Made by a program: the position numbers and the translations under genes
In this document: positions 53,983 through 61,947 of the stretch, in pieces
How the letters are laid out: every line of letters begins with the position of its first letter
Numbering within the stretch: the first letter of the stretch is position 1
Origin: JAWLCA01 sp041687395
Lineage (GTDB): Bacteria > Pseudomonadota > Alphaproteobacteria > Rhodobacterales > Rhodobacteraceae
Assembly (NCBI GenBank): GCA_041687395.1
Contig: JAWLCA010000010.1
Location: 62,001 to 126,000, forward strand
Direction of reading: 5' to 3'
DNA length: 64,000 bases
The notes under the pieces: model-generated
Told to the model about the DNA's origin: nothing
Seen by the model: only the letters and a program-made list of their open reading frames with translations
The model's database searches: none

Positions 53983-55071
53983 ATGGCCTCCATCACCAAG
54001 CTCCCCTCCGGTGCCTACCGGGTTCAGATCAGACGAAAGGGCCGCTACGCGAGCGAGACGTTCCTCCGCCGCGACGACGCCCATCGTTGGGCCCGCCAGG
54101 CGGAGACCCGGGTCGATCAGGGGCTGGCGCCGAACAAGTCGTCCGTCTCCCGCCTGACCACCTTCGGCGATCTCATCGATCTCCACATAATCGATATGTG
54201 CGAGGTAGGCAAACCGCCGCGTCGCAGCAAAGCCGCCACGCTCAAGACGCTCAAGCGCGATCTGGGCAAGGAGAAGATCGGGCACCTCGACCGGCAAAAG
54301 CTGATCGACTACGGCAAGATGCGCGCCGATCAAGGCGCCGGTCCGGTGACCCTCAGCATCGATATCGGCGTGATCAAGATGATCATCACCCATGCGGCAG
54401 CCGTGCACGGGCTCGACATCTCTCCCGAACCCGTCGATCTGGCGCGCGTCGCGCTCAAGCGTCTCGGTCTGATCGGTAAGGGCACAGAGCGGGATCGTCG
54501 CCCCACCACGGATGAGTTGAACCGCCTCTTCCGTTGCTTCGATGACAACGAACGCCTGACCCTGCCGATGACCCGGATCGTGAAGTTCGCGGTGGCCACG
54601 GCCATGCGGCTCGACGAAATCTGCCGTGTCGAATGGACCGATCTCGACGTCGACCGCCGGATGCTCATGATCCGCGACAGGAAGGACCCGCGCAACAAGA
54701 CCGGGAACCACCAGCGGATCCCACTCTTTGCCGCCACGGGGTTCGATGCCTGGGCGTTGGTCACCGAACAGGCCAAGGAACTCGGGCACGCAAGAGGCCG
54801 GATATTTCCCTACAACTCGAGATCGGTCGGAACGGCCTTCCGGCGCGCCTGCGTCGAGGTGAGCGTGAAGGACCTGCATTTCCACGATTTGCGCCATGAA
54901 GGAACAAGCCGCCTGTTCGAGGCCGGCTTCGCGATCGAACAAGTCTCGCTGGTCACCGGCCACAAGGATTGGAAAATGCTGCGCCGGTACACGCATATCC
55001 GCCCGGAAACGCTGCACCGGCTTGCCGCGTCGCGCGCCCCTTCCCCGCTCGAGACCCGCGCAGCCGAGTGA
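53983..55071 (+). CDS. Tyrosine recombinase (dusA-associated integrase)
   Basis: This 362-residue integrase has an N-terminal arm-type DNA-binding start (ASITKLPSGAYRVQIRRKGR), a SAM-like core-binding domain and the catalytic domain with Arg209 (TAMRLDEICRVEWTDLD), His301-xx-Arg304 (HFHDLRHEGTSRLFEAGF), His327 and Tyr336 (VTGHKDWKMLRRYTH). All five key residues are present, so it should be active. ATG at 53983 was chosen because MASITKLPSGAYRVQ is a common integrase N-terminus; an in-frame start at 53875 adds unsupported residues. It is divergent from dusA. Confidence 0.93.
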   Translation: MASITKLPSGAYRVQIRRKGRYASETFLRRDDAHRWARQAETRVDQGLAPNKSSVSRLTTFGDLIDLHIIDMCEVGKPPRRSKAATLKTLKRDLGKEKIGHLDRQKLIDYGKMRADQGAGPVTLSIDIGVIKMIITHAAAVHGLDISPEPVDLARVALKRLGLIGKGTERDRRPTTDELNRLFRCFDDNERLTLPMTRIVKFAVATAMRLDEICRVEWTDLDVDRRMLMIRDRKDPRNKTGNHQRIPLFAATGFDAWALVTEQAKELGHARGRIFPYNSRSVGTAFRRACVEVSVKDLHFHDLRHEGTSRLFEAGFAIEQVSLVTGHKDWKMLRRYTHIRPETLHRLAASRAPSPLETRAAE

Positions 55072-55084
55072 TCCGAGAGTCAGA

Positions 55085-55160
55085 GGGGTGCCGTCCCGGC
55101 CCGTGACGGGTTTGGAGGTCGAGAGAGAGGCTTTCGGCCGCCCGTCGCGGGAGAAAACCC
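55085..55160 (+). promoter_or_regulatory. Conserved 76-nt leader (copy A) before the DUF932 gene
   Basis: This segment opens with GGGGTGCCG and contains a 31-nt block (55102-55132) identical at 30 positions to 57613-57643. The distance from the end of the block to the ATG is 28 nt in both copies. It probably represents a shared 5' untranslated region with regulatory or RNA-structural function. Confidence 0.65.
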
Positions 55161-56351
55161 ATGAATACCGAGATTATCGATGCCGGGCGTGACATGAGCG
55201 CCGGCTACAAGGTGGATGTGTCGCGCGGCACGAACGTGGACCGGGTGTCGTCCGAATGGTTCTCGCGGCCCGACGACGAGCGGTATCTGTCGCTCGACGA
55301 TCTCTTCGCCTCGGTCAAGGGCCGGGCAGAGCGGAGCCGGACGCGCACTGTGGAGAGTGCTGCGATCCGGGTCGAGGCCCATCGCGACAACCCGGAAAAG
55401 CTGGGGCTGGTCCTGCCGGGCGGGGATGAACCGATCGCGCCGACGCATTGGAGTTTCGGCCAGCTCTCGAGCCTCGTCGGCGCGCCTGCAGCCTATCTGC
55501 GCCAACTGCCCGCGCCGCTGGCCGGGATCAACCTGCAATACGGGCTGACGAACCACCGGGCCGAGCAGATCAAGACCATGGAGGTCGCGGATGGCCGCAC
55601 GGAGCTGCGCGCCGTGACCGGCCCGGACTACGGCCGCATCTACGACCACGAACTCGTCTCCGCCGTTCAGCGCATCGCGGGCAACGGGACAGGCGACACG
55701 CGTTGGAAGGTGCCGGGCGTGCTGGACTGGTCCACCGGCATCTACAACCCGCGCGTGGACGTGACGAAGGAGACGACGACGCTCTACGCCTCGGACCGCG
55801 ACGTGTTCCTGTTCCTCGTCGACGATCTGAACCCGATCGAGGCGGGGCTGCTGCCCGACGGCTCGCCCGACCTCTATTTCCGGGGGTTCTACTGCTGGAA
55901 TTCCGAGGTGGGCGCCAAGACGCTCGGCATCGCCAGCTTCTACCTGCGCGCCGTTTGCCAAAACCGGAACCTCTGGGGCGTCGAGGACTTCCAGGAGATC
56001 ACGATCCGGCATTCGAAATACGCGGCCTCACGCTTCGCCCATGAGGCCGCCCCGGCGCTCAGCCGCTTCGCCGAATCCTCGCCCGCGCCCTTCATCGACG
56101 GAATCCGCGCGGCGCGGGAGAAGATCGTCGCAAGATCGGACGAGGACCGCCAGGACTTCCTCCGCAAGCGCGGGTTCTCGAAAGCGGAAACGGGGCGGAT
56201 CGTCGAGACGGTGCTGGCCGAAGAAGGCCGCCCGCCCGAGAGCGTCTTCGACTTCGTCCAGGGGATCACGGCGGTCGCCCGGTCGAAGCCGCAGCAGGAT
56301 GCGCGGCTGGTGATGGAAGGGAAGGCGAAAGCGTTGCTGGAAAAGGTCTGA
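55161..56351 (+). CDS. DUF932 (phage/plasmid-like) domain protein
   Basis: This 396-residue protein matches the DUF932 family seen on plasmids, phages and integrative elements: GQLSSLVGAPAAYLRQLPAP, LRAVTGPDYGRIYDHELVSA, SDRDVFLFLVDDLNPIEAGL and YFRGFYCWNSEVGAKTLGIA. No catalytic function has been assigned; roles in replication or host takeover have been suggested for relatives but are unproven. The gene is codon-biased like the rest of the island backbone and is preceded by the conserved leader. Confidence 0.85.
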   Translation: MNTEIIDAGRDMSAGYKVDVSRGTNVDRVSSEWFSRPDDERYLSLDDLFASVKGRAERSRTRTVESAAIRVEAHRDNPEKLGLVLPGGDEPIAPTHWSFGQLSSLVGAPAAYLRQLPAPLAGINLQYGLTNHRAEQIKTMEVADGRTELRAVTGPDYGRIYDHELVSAVQRIAGNGTGDTRWKVPGVLDWSTGIYNPRVDVTKETTTLYASDRDVFLFLVDDLNPIEAGLLPDGSPDLYFRGFYCWNSEVGAKTLGIASFYLRAVCQNRNLWGVEDFQEITIRHSKYAASRFAHEAAPALSRFAESSPAPFIDGIRAAREKIVARSDEDRQDFLRKRGFSKAETGRIVETVLAEEGRPPESVFDFVQGITAVARSKPQQDARLVMEGKAKALLEKV

Positions 56352-56426
56352 CAGACATAACTATCTATTTTTTTTCAGCGCTGTAACCTCAAGAGCTGAA
56401 GCGTTACATGAGGTTATCGAGGGGCG

Positions 56427-57116
56427 TCAGAGCCCCTCGATCGTGAACTCGGGTGCACCTTGCCAGACCAGCTTCCAGCTCGCGCCAGGGCGGACATTCT
56501 GGATGATCCCCGGGTCGAAGGCGACGAAGCACCGCCCGCCCGGGTGACGCACGGATGGGTAGATCAGCCCGCGATGCCCCTCTGATCTCAGATCTGCGGC
56601 AAGGCGCTGCCCGGCCGGGTAGCCGCGCTCCGGGTCCGGATCGAGCGCGGGATGCGCCTCTCCGTGCAGATCGGGAAAATCGCCGATAAAATCCGCCAGC
56701 AACTCCACGTAACGCGCTTCGTCCTCGTAGCGGCCGATAAAGCCCAACTCGCGGGTGCGATGATACCCAACCTCCTGCGCGCTCGTCAGCATGTCCCATG
56801 CGCAATACCACGCGCCGCGCGCGCCGGTGTTGAACCGGTTGCCCGTGGGCCGGGTGTAGGTGAATGCCGCGTTGATATGGCTCTGACCGTAGAGGGTCAG
56901 GTCATGCGAGCGCCGGGCAAAAGCCAGTTCGCGGCGATCGAGCGCGGGGCTCCCCTCGCGCTCCGCGATCAGACGGGCACTGGTCTCGCCTTCGATCTCG
57001 GCGAGGATGTCCGCCTCCTCGTCGCTATCCACTAGCCCTCGCAGCACCGGCGGCTTGTGATGTGTCTCGGAAATCAGCCGAACAAGGGCGCGGTCATTGA
57101 CCGACGTGATCCTCAA
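56427..57116 (-). CDS. RES-domain toxin (NAD+ phosphorylase type)
   Basis: This 229-residue protein carries a RES domain: TRPTGNRFNTGARGAWYCAW with Arg94 and Tyr104, then MLTSAQEVGYHRTRE with Glu115, the residues expected for NAD+ degradation. Long family members have an N-terminal extension like this one. The start is TTG at 57116, overlapping the antitoxin stop (TTGA); no better ATG or GTG exists nearby. Expression would deplete NAD+ unless the antitoxin is bound. Confidence 0.85.
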   Translation of the reverse strand: MRITSVNDRALVRLISETHHKPPVLRGLVDSDEEADILAEIEGETSARLIAEREGSPALDRRELAFARRSHDLTLYGQSHINAAFTYTRPTGNRFNTGARGAWYCAWDMLTSAQEVGYHRTRELGFIGRYEDEARYVELLADFIGDFPDLHGEAHPALDPDPERGYPAGQRLAADLRSEGHRGLIYPSVRHPGGRCFVAFDPGIIQNVRPGASWKLVWQGAPEFTIEGL

Positions 57117-57502
57117 ACCCCGCCCCGCAGCGCGTCGACATAGCCCCGCACGCGCAGAATCTTGGGCAATCCACCTTCGATCATCGCGTCAACGGGGCGC
57201 GCGCCGTCGAACTCCGGACCCCGGTTGGACAGCTTCACCCAGTCGCGCGAGATCGGCTCATTGAAATAGAGCTCGAGCGACTTGTAGAGGCCGATCAGCG
57301 CGCTCAGGCGCAGCATCTGGTCCCGCGTCAAATCCCCCGCAAAATCGGGCTTCTTCGCTCGCTTCCAAGTCGAGTCCGACATATCCGCCAGTGCCGCCGC
57401 CTCACGCAAGGTGAGCGACCAGGCGTCCGCGATCCGGGCGAAGGCCTTGAGCGCGACACCCTGCCGATCCGGTGCAGGACGTTCAAGAACAAGGTTTTCC
57501 AT
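57113..57502 (-). CDS. Xre/MbcA/ParS-type antitoxin
   Basis: This 129-residue protein has an N-terminal helix-turn-helix-like region (DAWSLTLREAAALADMSDST) and the C-terminal toxin-binding domain of the MbcA/ParS/Xre antitoxins (DWVKLSNRGPEFDGARPVDA, MIEGGLPKILRVRGYVDALR). The ATG at 57502 follows AGGAAGGAG. It precedes the toxin gene in the same operon, the normal order for this type, and should autorepress. Confidence 0.85.
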   Translation of the reverse strand: MENLVLERPAPDRQGVALKAFARIADAWSLTLREAAALADMSDSTWKRAKKPDFAGDLTRDQMLRLSALIGLYKSLELYFNEPISRDWVKLSNRGPEFDGARPVDAMIEGGLPKILRVRGYVDALRGGV

Positions 57503-57532
57503 GTGTTGGCGCTCCTTCCTAGCTTGACTGAT

Positions 57533-57571
57533 GATATAAGGCCATATGGATTGAGTTTCAAGTTCATATGA
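57533..57571 (-). promoter_or_regulatory. Promoter with palindromes for the Xre-RES toxin-antitoxin operon
   Basis: On the minus strand, TTGAAA (57561-57556), a 17-nt spacer and TATATC (57538-57533) form a sigma-70-like promoter. The palindromes CCATATGG (57542-57549, within the spacer) and TCATATGA (57564-57571, just upstream) are candidate operator halves for autoregulation by the antitoxin. This stretch is AT-rich compared with flanking DNA. Confidence 0.6.
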
Positions 57572-57596
57572 TCTGTACGGTGCCTCCAGAGTAAAA

Positions 57597-57671
57597 GGGG
57601 TGCCGGGTTTTTCGTGACGGGTTTGGAGGTCGGGAGAGAGGCTCCCGGCTGGCCCGTCCGGAGATATCCCG
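57597..57671 (+). promoter_or_regulatory. Conserved 75-nt leader (copy B) before the ParB-like gene
   Basis: The same elements as copy A appear in the same order: GGGGTGCCG, then the 31-nt block at 57613-57643 with one mismatch, then 28 nt to the start codon with related CCCGTC and GGAGA segments. Present before two unrelated genes, it is probably a cis-regulatory element of the island. Confidence 0.65.
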
Positions 57672-59804
57672 ATGACCAAGCAACAGAAAATCACCCTCAG
57701 CGCCTCGCGCGACATCCCCTTCAACAAGCTGATGCTCAGCCAGTCGAACGTCCGTCACGTCAAGGCGGGCGTGTCGATCGAGGAACTGGCCGAGGACATC
57801 GCGCGGCGGACGCTGCTCAGCTCCATCACCGTGCGGCCCGTGCTGGACGACAGCGGCGCTGAGACCGGCATGTACACGATCCCCGCCGGCGGGCGGCGGT
57901 TCCGAGCGCTCGAGCTGCTCGTGAAGCAGAAGCGCATGAACAAGACCGCGCTGGTGCCCTGCATCGTGCGCACCGATGGGCTCGCCGAGGAAGACAGCCT
58001 CGCCGAGAACATCCAGCGCGCGCCGCTGCATCCGCTCGACCAGTTCCGCGCCTTCCAGGCGATGCGCGAGAAGGGTCGCACCGAGGAGGAGATCGCCGCA
58101 GCCTTCTTCGTCTCGGCCACCGTGGTCAAGCAGCGGCTGAAGCTCGCGGCCGTCGCGCCGTCGCTGCACGACGCCTATGCCGAGGAGGAAATGACGCTCG
58201 ACCAACTCATGGCCTTTACGGTCAACCCTGACCACGCGCGACAGGAACAGGTTTGGGAGGCGCTGCAGCGGCACTATTCGCGGCAGCCCTACGAGATCCG
58301 CCGCATGCTGACCGAGGGTGCGGTGCGGGCCTCGGATAAGCGGGCACAATTCGTCGGGCTTGACGATTACGTCGAGGCCGGGGGCGAGGTCCTGCGCGAC
58401 CTGTTCCAGCAGGACGACGGCGGCTGGCTGCAGGATGCGGCCCTTCTCGACGTCATGGTGCGCGAGAAGCTGGCCGAGGAGGCCGAGGCGGTGCGCGCCG
58501 AGGGCTGGAAATGGGTCGAGGTCGACACCGAGTTCCCCTACGGCCACACCTTCGGGATGCGGCGCATTCACGGCGAGGCGGTGCCGATGACATGTGAGGA
58601 AGCCGCCAGCTACCAGCCACTAAAGGCCGAATACGATGCGCTCGAGGTCGAGCATGCGGAAGCCGACGAGTTGCCCGACGAGGTTGATGCCCGGTTGGGC
58701 GAGATCGAAGAGGCGATGGAAGCACTCGAGGCGCGCCCGATCCGGTACGAGGCGGAAGACCTCGCGCTGGCAGGAGCCTTCGTCAGCATCGACAGTTCCG
58801 GGCGGCTGCGGGTCGAGCGTGGCTATGTGCGGCAAGAGGATGAGCCGGTCGAGGAGGTGGAGGACGTGGCCGACGGCGCGTCCGAAGCGCCGACCATCGA
58901 CGACGCGGATGATTCCATCAGACCCGCACTGGACGACGAGGAGGAAGAGGATGACGGCCTGAAACCGCTCTCCGACCGCCTCGTGATGGAATTGACGGCA
59001 CATCGCACCCTGGCGCTGCGCAATGCGCTGGCCCAGGACCCGCAGGTCGCCTTCCTCGCGGCCCTGCACGCGATGGTCCTGCGGCTCTTCTACCGCTACG
59101 CCGTCGACAGCTGCGTCGAGATCGAACCGCGCAACGCGGCTTTCGGATCGCAGGTGCCGGGCCTCGGCGACACGGCCTATGCGCAGGCCATCGACCAGTG
59201 GCAAGAAACCTGGTCGCGCAACCTGCCGAAAGCACCCGAGGACCTCTGGGAGGCCCTAACCGAGTTAGACAGCTGCAGCCGCGAAGCGCTCTTCGCCCAC
59301 TGCGTGGGGATGAGCGTCAATGCCGTCCACGATCCCTACCAGCGGCGTCCGCGCGCCATCGCGCACGCGGATGTGCTGGCCGGGACCGTCGGGCTCGACA
59401 TGGCCAAGGCGGGCTGGACGGCGACGGGCGACAGCTATCTCGGCCGCGTGACCAAGGCCCGCATCCTCGAGGCCGTGCGCGAGGCGAAGGGTGAGGACGC
59501 CGCTGACCGGATCGCCGGGCTGAAGAAGGCCGAGATGGTGACGGCAGCAGAGGACCTGCTCTCCGGCACCGGCTGGCTGCCGGACCCCCTGCGCACGCCG
59601 CCGCTGCCGGAAGAGGACGCACCGGAGATCGAGTTGATCGACGATGCGGACGACACCGGTGATGAGGCACCGGAGGATGATCCCGACAGCGGCGAAGCGC
59701 AAACGGCGGAAGACGGCGGCGAACCGGCTATCGGAGATTCCGACCCCTCGGTAGAAGATGATCCCGTCGCCGGTGACGCCTTCGCCAAGACAGCCGCCGA
59801 GTGA
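57672..59804 (+). CDS. ParB/RepB/Spo0J family partition-like protein
   Basis: This 710-residue protein has the ParB N-terminal nuclease-like domain (YTIPAGGRRFRALELLVKQK, DSLAENIQRAPLHPLDQFRA) and the ParB HTH (RTEEEIAAAFFVSATVVKQR). A long C-terminal region follows, about 500 residues, acidic between 290 and 420 (EEVEDVADGASEAP) and near the end. Island ParB proteins of this size are common on integrative elements. No ParA accompanies it, so classical plasmid partition is doubtful; a regulatory or nuclease role is possible. Confidence 0.88.
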   Translation: MTKQQKITLSASRDIPFNKLMLSQSNVRHVKAGVSIEELAEDIARRTLLSSITVRPVLDDSGAETGMYTIPAGGRRFRALELLVKQKRMNKTALVPCIVRTDGLAEEDSLAENIQRAPLHPLDQFRAFQAMREKGRTEEEIAAAFFVSATVVKQRLKLAAVAPSLHDAYAEEEMTLDQLMAFTVNPDHARQEQVWEALQRHYSRQPYEIRRMLTEGAVRASDKRAQFVGLDDYVEAGGEVLRDLFQQDDGGWLQDAALLDVMVREKLAEEAEAVRAEGWKWVEVDTEFPYGHTFGMRRIHGEAVPMTCEEAASYQPLKAEYDALEVEHAEADELPDEVDARLGEIEEAMEALEARPIRYEAEDLALAGAFVSIDSSGRLRVERGYVRQEDEPVEEVEDVADGASEAPTIDDADDSIRPALDDEEEEDDGLKPLSDRLVMELTAHRTLALRNALAQDPQVAFLAALHAMVLRLFYRYAVDSCVEIEPRNAAFGSQVPGLGDTAYAQAIDQWQETWSRNLPKAPEDLWEALTELDSCSREALFAHCVGMSVNAVHDPYQRRPRAIAHADVLAGTVGLDMAKAGWTATGDSYLGRVTKARILEAVREAKGEDAADRIAGLKKAEMVTAAEDLLSGTGWLPDPLRTPPLPEEDAPEIELIDDADDTGDEAPEDDPDSGEAQTAEDGGEPAIGDSDPSVEDDPVAGDAFAKTAAE

Positions 59805-59848
59805 CCTTCGAGCAGGTCGGAGCTCCTTCCCCCCGAGTTCCGGCAGCC

Positions 59849-59879
59849 GGGGTCCGCCAGAAATGGCGGGCCCCTTTTT
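59849..59879 (+). terminator. Intrinsic terminator after the ParB-like gene
   Basis: GGGGTCCGCC and GGCGGGCCCC form a 10-bp stem with one G-U pair and a 6-nt loop, followed by five T residues. It separates the ParB-like gene from the toprim gene. Confidence 0.85.
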
Positions 59880-59904
59880 CTATCCACGACAGGAGGCACA
59901 GAGC

Positions 59905-60948
59905 ATGCACAGCCCCGCCGCCGACATCGCCCACCGCCTTGCCGAGGATGCCGAGGCCGTCTGCCGTCACTACCTCACGAACGGCCGCAAGCAAGGCCGC
60001 TACTGGATCGTAGGCGATGTGCAGAATACGCCGGGCCGCAGCCTCTACGTTCGGCTGACCGGTCCGAACTCCGGCCTTGGTGCGGCTGGCAAGTGGACCG
60101 ATTCCGCAACCGGGCAGCATGGCGACCTTCTGGACCTGATCGCCCTGAACATGGGGATCACGACCCTGAGGGACACGCTGGACGAAGCGCGCAGGTTTCT
60201 CAGCCTGCCGCAGACGGACAGGCACCGCGCCAACAATCCGCCAGCCTATCGTGGCTCACCCGAGGCAGCGCGGCGGCTCTGGGCCATAGGCCAGCCGATC
60301 TTGGGCACCTTGGCCGAACGTTATCTCGCGGGGCGCGGCCTCACCGGGCTGGGCCATTTCGACAGTCTCCGGTTTCACCCGAACTGCTTCTACTGGCGCG
60401 AGGATCACGCACTGAACGATCCGCCCGAGACGTGGCCCGCCCTGCTCGCCAAGGTGACGGACCTCGACGGAAGGCTCACGGGCCTGCATCGCACCTGGCT
60501 TGACCCCGCCACTGCGGACAAGGCCCCGGTCATTCCACCGCGCAAAGCCATGGGCAATCTCCTCGGCCATGGTTTTCGCATCGGCATACCGGTCAACGTG
60601 CTGGCCGCAGGCGAAGGGCTGGAGACCATGCTCTCCCTGCAGATGGCCCTGCCGGAGTTGCCTGCGGTGGCGGCTCTGTCCGCCAATCATCTCGCAGCCC
60701 TGCAGCTGCCCGCCGATCTTCGCCGCCTCTACATCGCCGTCGATGCCGACCCGGCAGGCCTGTCCGCCGCGGACCAACTGGCGCATCGGGCCAGAGGGGC
60801 AGGGATCGACGCGATCCACCTCTCCCCCTGCCTCGGCGATTTCAATGACGATCTGCGGGCCATTGGCCGCGACGAGTTGCGCGCGCATCTGCGTCCGCAA
60901 CTGGCGCCCAGGGATGCCTTGACCTTCCTCGCCCACGCCATCGACTGA
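59905..60948 (+). CDS. Toprim-domain protein (primase-like) of the island
   Basis: This 347-residue protein has an N-terminal zinc-free CHC2-like part (HYLTNGRKQGRYWIVGDVQN, SGLGAAGKWTDSATGQHGDL) and a C-terminal toprim domain with the catalytic Glu in NVLAAGEGLETMLSLQMALP and the DxD in RRLYIAVDADPAGLSAADQL. Such proteins are carried on conjugative elements and may prime DNA after transfer. The ATG at 59905 follows AGGAGG and gives the common N-terminus MHSPAADIAHRLAEDAEAVC. Confidence 0.85.
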   Translation: MHSPAADIAHRLAEDAEAVCRHYLTNGRKQGRYWIVGDVQNTPGRSLYVRLTGPNSGLGAAGKWTDSATGQHGDLLDLIALNMGITTLRDTLDEARRFLSLPQTDRHRANNPPAYRGSPEAARRLWAIGQPILGTLAERYLAGRGLTGLGHFDSLRFHPNCFYWREDHALNDPPETWPALLAKVTDLDGRLTGLHRTWLDPATADKAPVIPPRKAMGNLLGHGFRIGIPVNVLAAGEGLETMLSLQMALPELPAVAALSANHLAALQLPADLRRLYIAVDADPAGLSAADQLAHRARGAGIDAIHLSPCLGDFNDDLRAIGRDELRAHLRPQLAPRDALTFLAHAID

Positions 60949-61199
60949 TCGGGATCGGCGCAGTCGGCCAACGTCTCCGCGATCAGAGCCACGCCTTCCG
61001 GCCTTCCGAGAGCGGGCAAAACGGAGCAGAGCCCGGACGGGCCCGCAACGGCCATGGCCGTCCTCCGCTGCGCTTCGGTTCCACCCCATCGCGCGGGCGC
61101 GACGGGGACCCCTGAGAATGCAGACCCGTCCGGCCCCCGCTTTTCCGTTGCCCGGGAAGGCTGCGAGAGGCGCGGTCTTCGACAACCGGAGACGACATC

Positions 61200-61499
61200 A
61201 TGACCGAGACCCATCTTCAAACCCGATCCTCCACCGCCGTCGTACTCGAGGAACTGCAGCTCTACGGCTGGCACCCCTTCACCGACGAGCCCGATCCCCG
61301 CCCCTTGCCGGAGCCCGACGCCATTCGCACCGCCGTCGCCGACATTTTCGACGCGCTCGTCTCGACGCTGTCCGACACGCGGTTGCTCGACCGCTTCATG
61401 TCGACTGACCGCGGGTTCGCCGCAGCGCGCAAGACGGGCTCAAGGGCGAACCACAAGAAGCCAGACCCATCGAAGCCACTGGATACCGATCACGGCTAA
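61200..61499 (+). pseudogene. Truncated island gene resembling the N-terminus of DUF2493-type proteins
   Basis: The first 60 residues (STAVVLEELQLYGWHPFTDE, IRTAVADIFDALVSTLSDTR) look like the N-terminus of a roughly 300-residue island protein of the DUF2493 class, recalled from family knowledge and not searched. After codon 62 (near 61385) the sequence changes to an unrelated basic tail (ARKTGSRANHKKPDPSKPLD) ending at 61499. I therefore read it as a 5' fragment cut by a rearrangement, though a short genuine gene is possible. The 60949-61199 gap before it holds no gene. Confidence 0.55.
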
Positions 61500-61947
61500 G
61501 TATCTGTGAAATCGTAAGTCTCTTGGCGGATCGCATTGCACACGGATCGCACATAGGCACCCCCTACCTGCCTCAAGTTGCTTGGGAGTCGATCCGATCC
61601 TCCACACGAAGGTCTTTGGATATGCAACTGATACCGCAAAATGTCGCCGTCCGGTTCGTGCTGACGCATCTGAGAGACGGTGTTCCCGGATCGTTTGTAG
61701 AGCTGCTGCCAGCAAGTGACTTGCACAGCAAAGAGCATCCCGTCCGGAAGGCAACGCGGGTCGAAATCGAACAACGCGCGATGATTGACCATCGGCGTAT
61801 GTCAACCTGCTTTGAACCCATGTCTCAACAACTGTTGACGTGTGCATGGGATAGATCGGTTGTTGCTTTCGCGCGAAACTTGCGTCCAATTACCACATGG
61901 ACCATGTTCGAAAAAATTCTCCGTCCTACCCCGCCTCGGGTACTTTG
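61500..61947. other. Gap without a supported gene at a composition boundary
   Basis: Several open frames of 80-150 codons exist on both strands here, but none shows a recognisable family, good ribosome site or consistent codon use. No inverted repeats or transposase remnants were recognised. The stretch lies where island backbone gives way to lower-GC cargo, so it is probably degraded DNA plus the promoter of the phosphopantetheinyl transferase gene. Confidence 0.5.

Noticed and set aside
55085..57671. Leader repeats considered as IS ends or att direct repeats
   Set aside because: Each copy ends at the same distance from a start codon and there is no transposase between them, so a regulatory leader fits better.
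61496..61792. A 98-codon minus-strand frame in the composition-break gap
   Set aside because: No family resemblance, no good ribosome site, and other frames of similar length overlap it on both strands.
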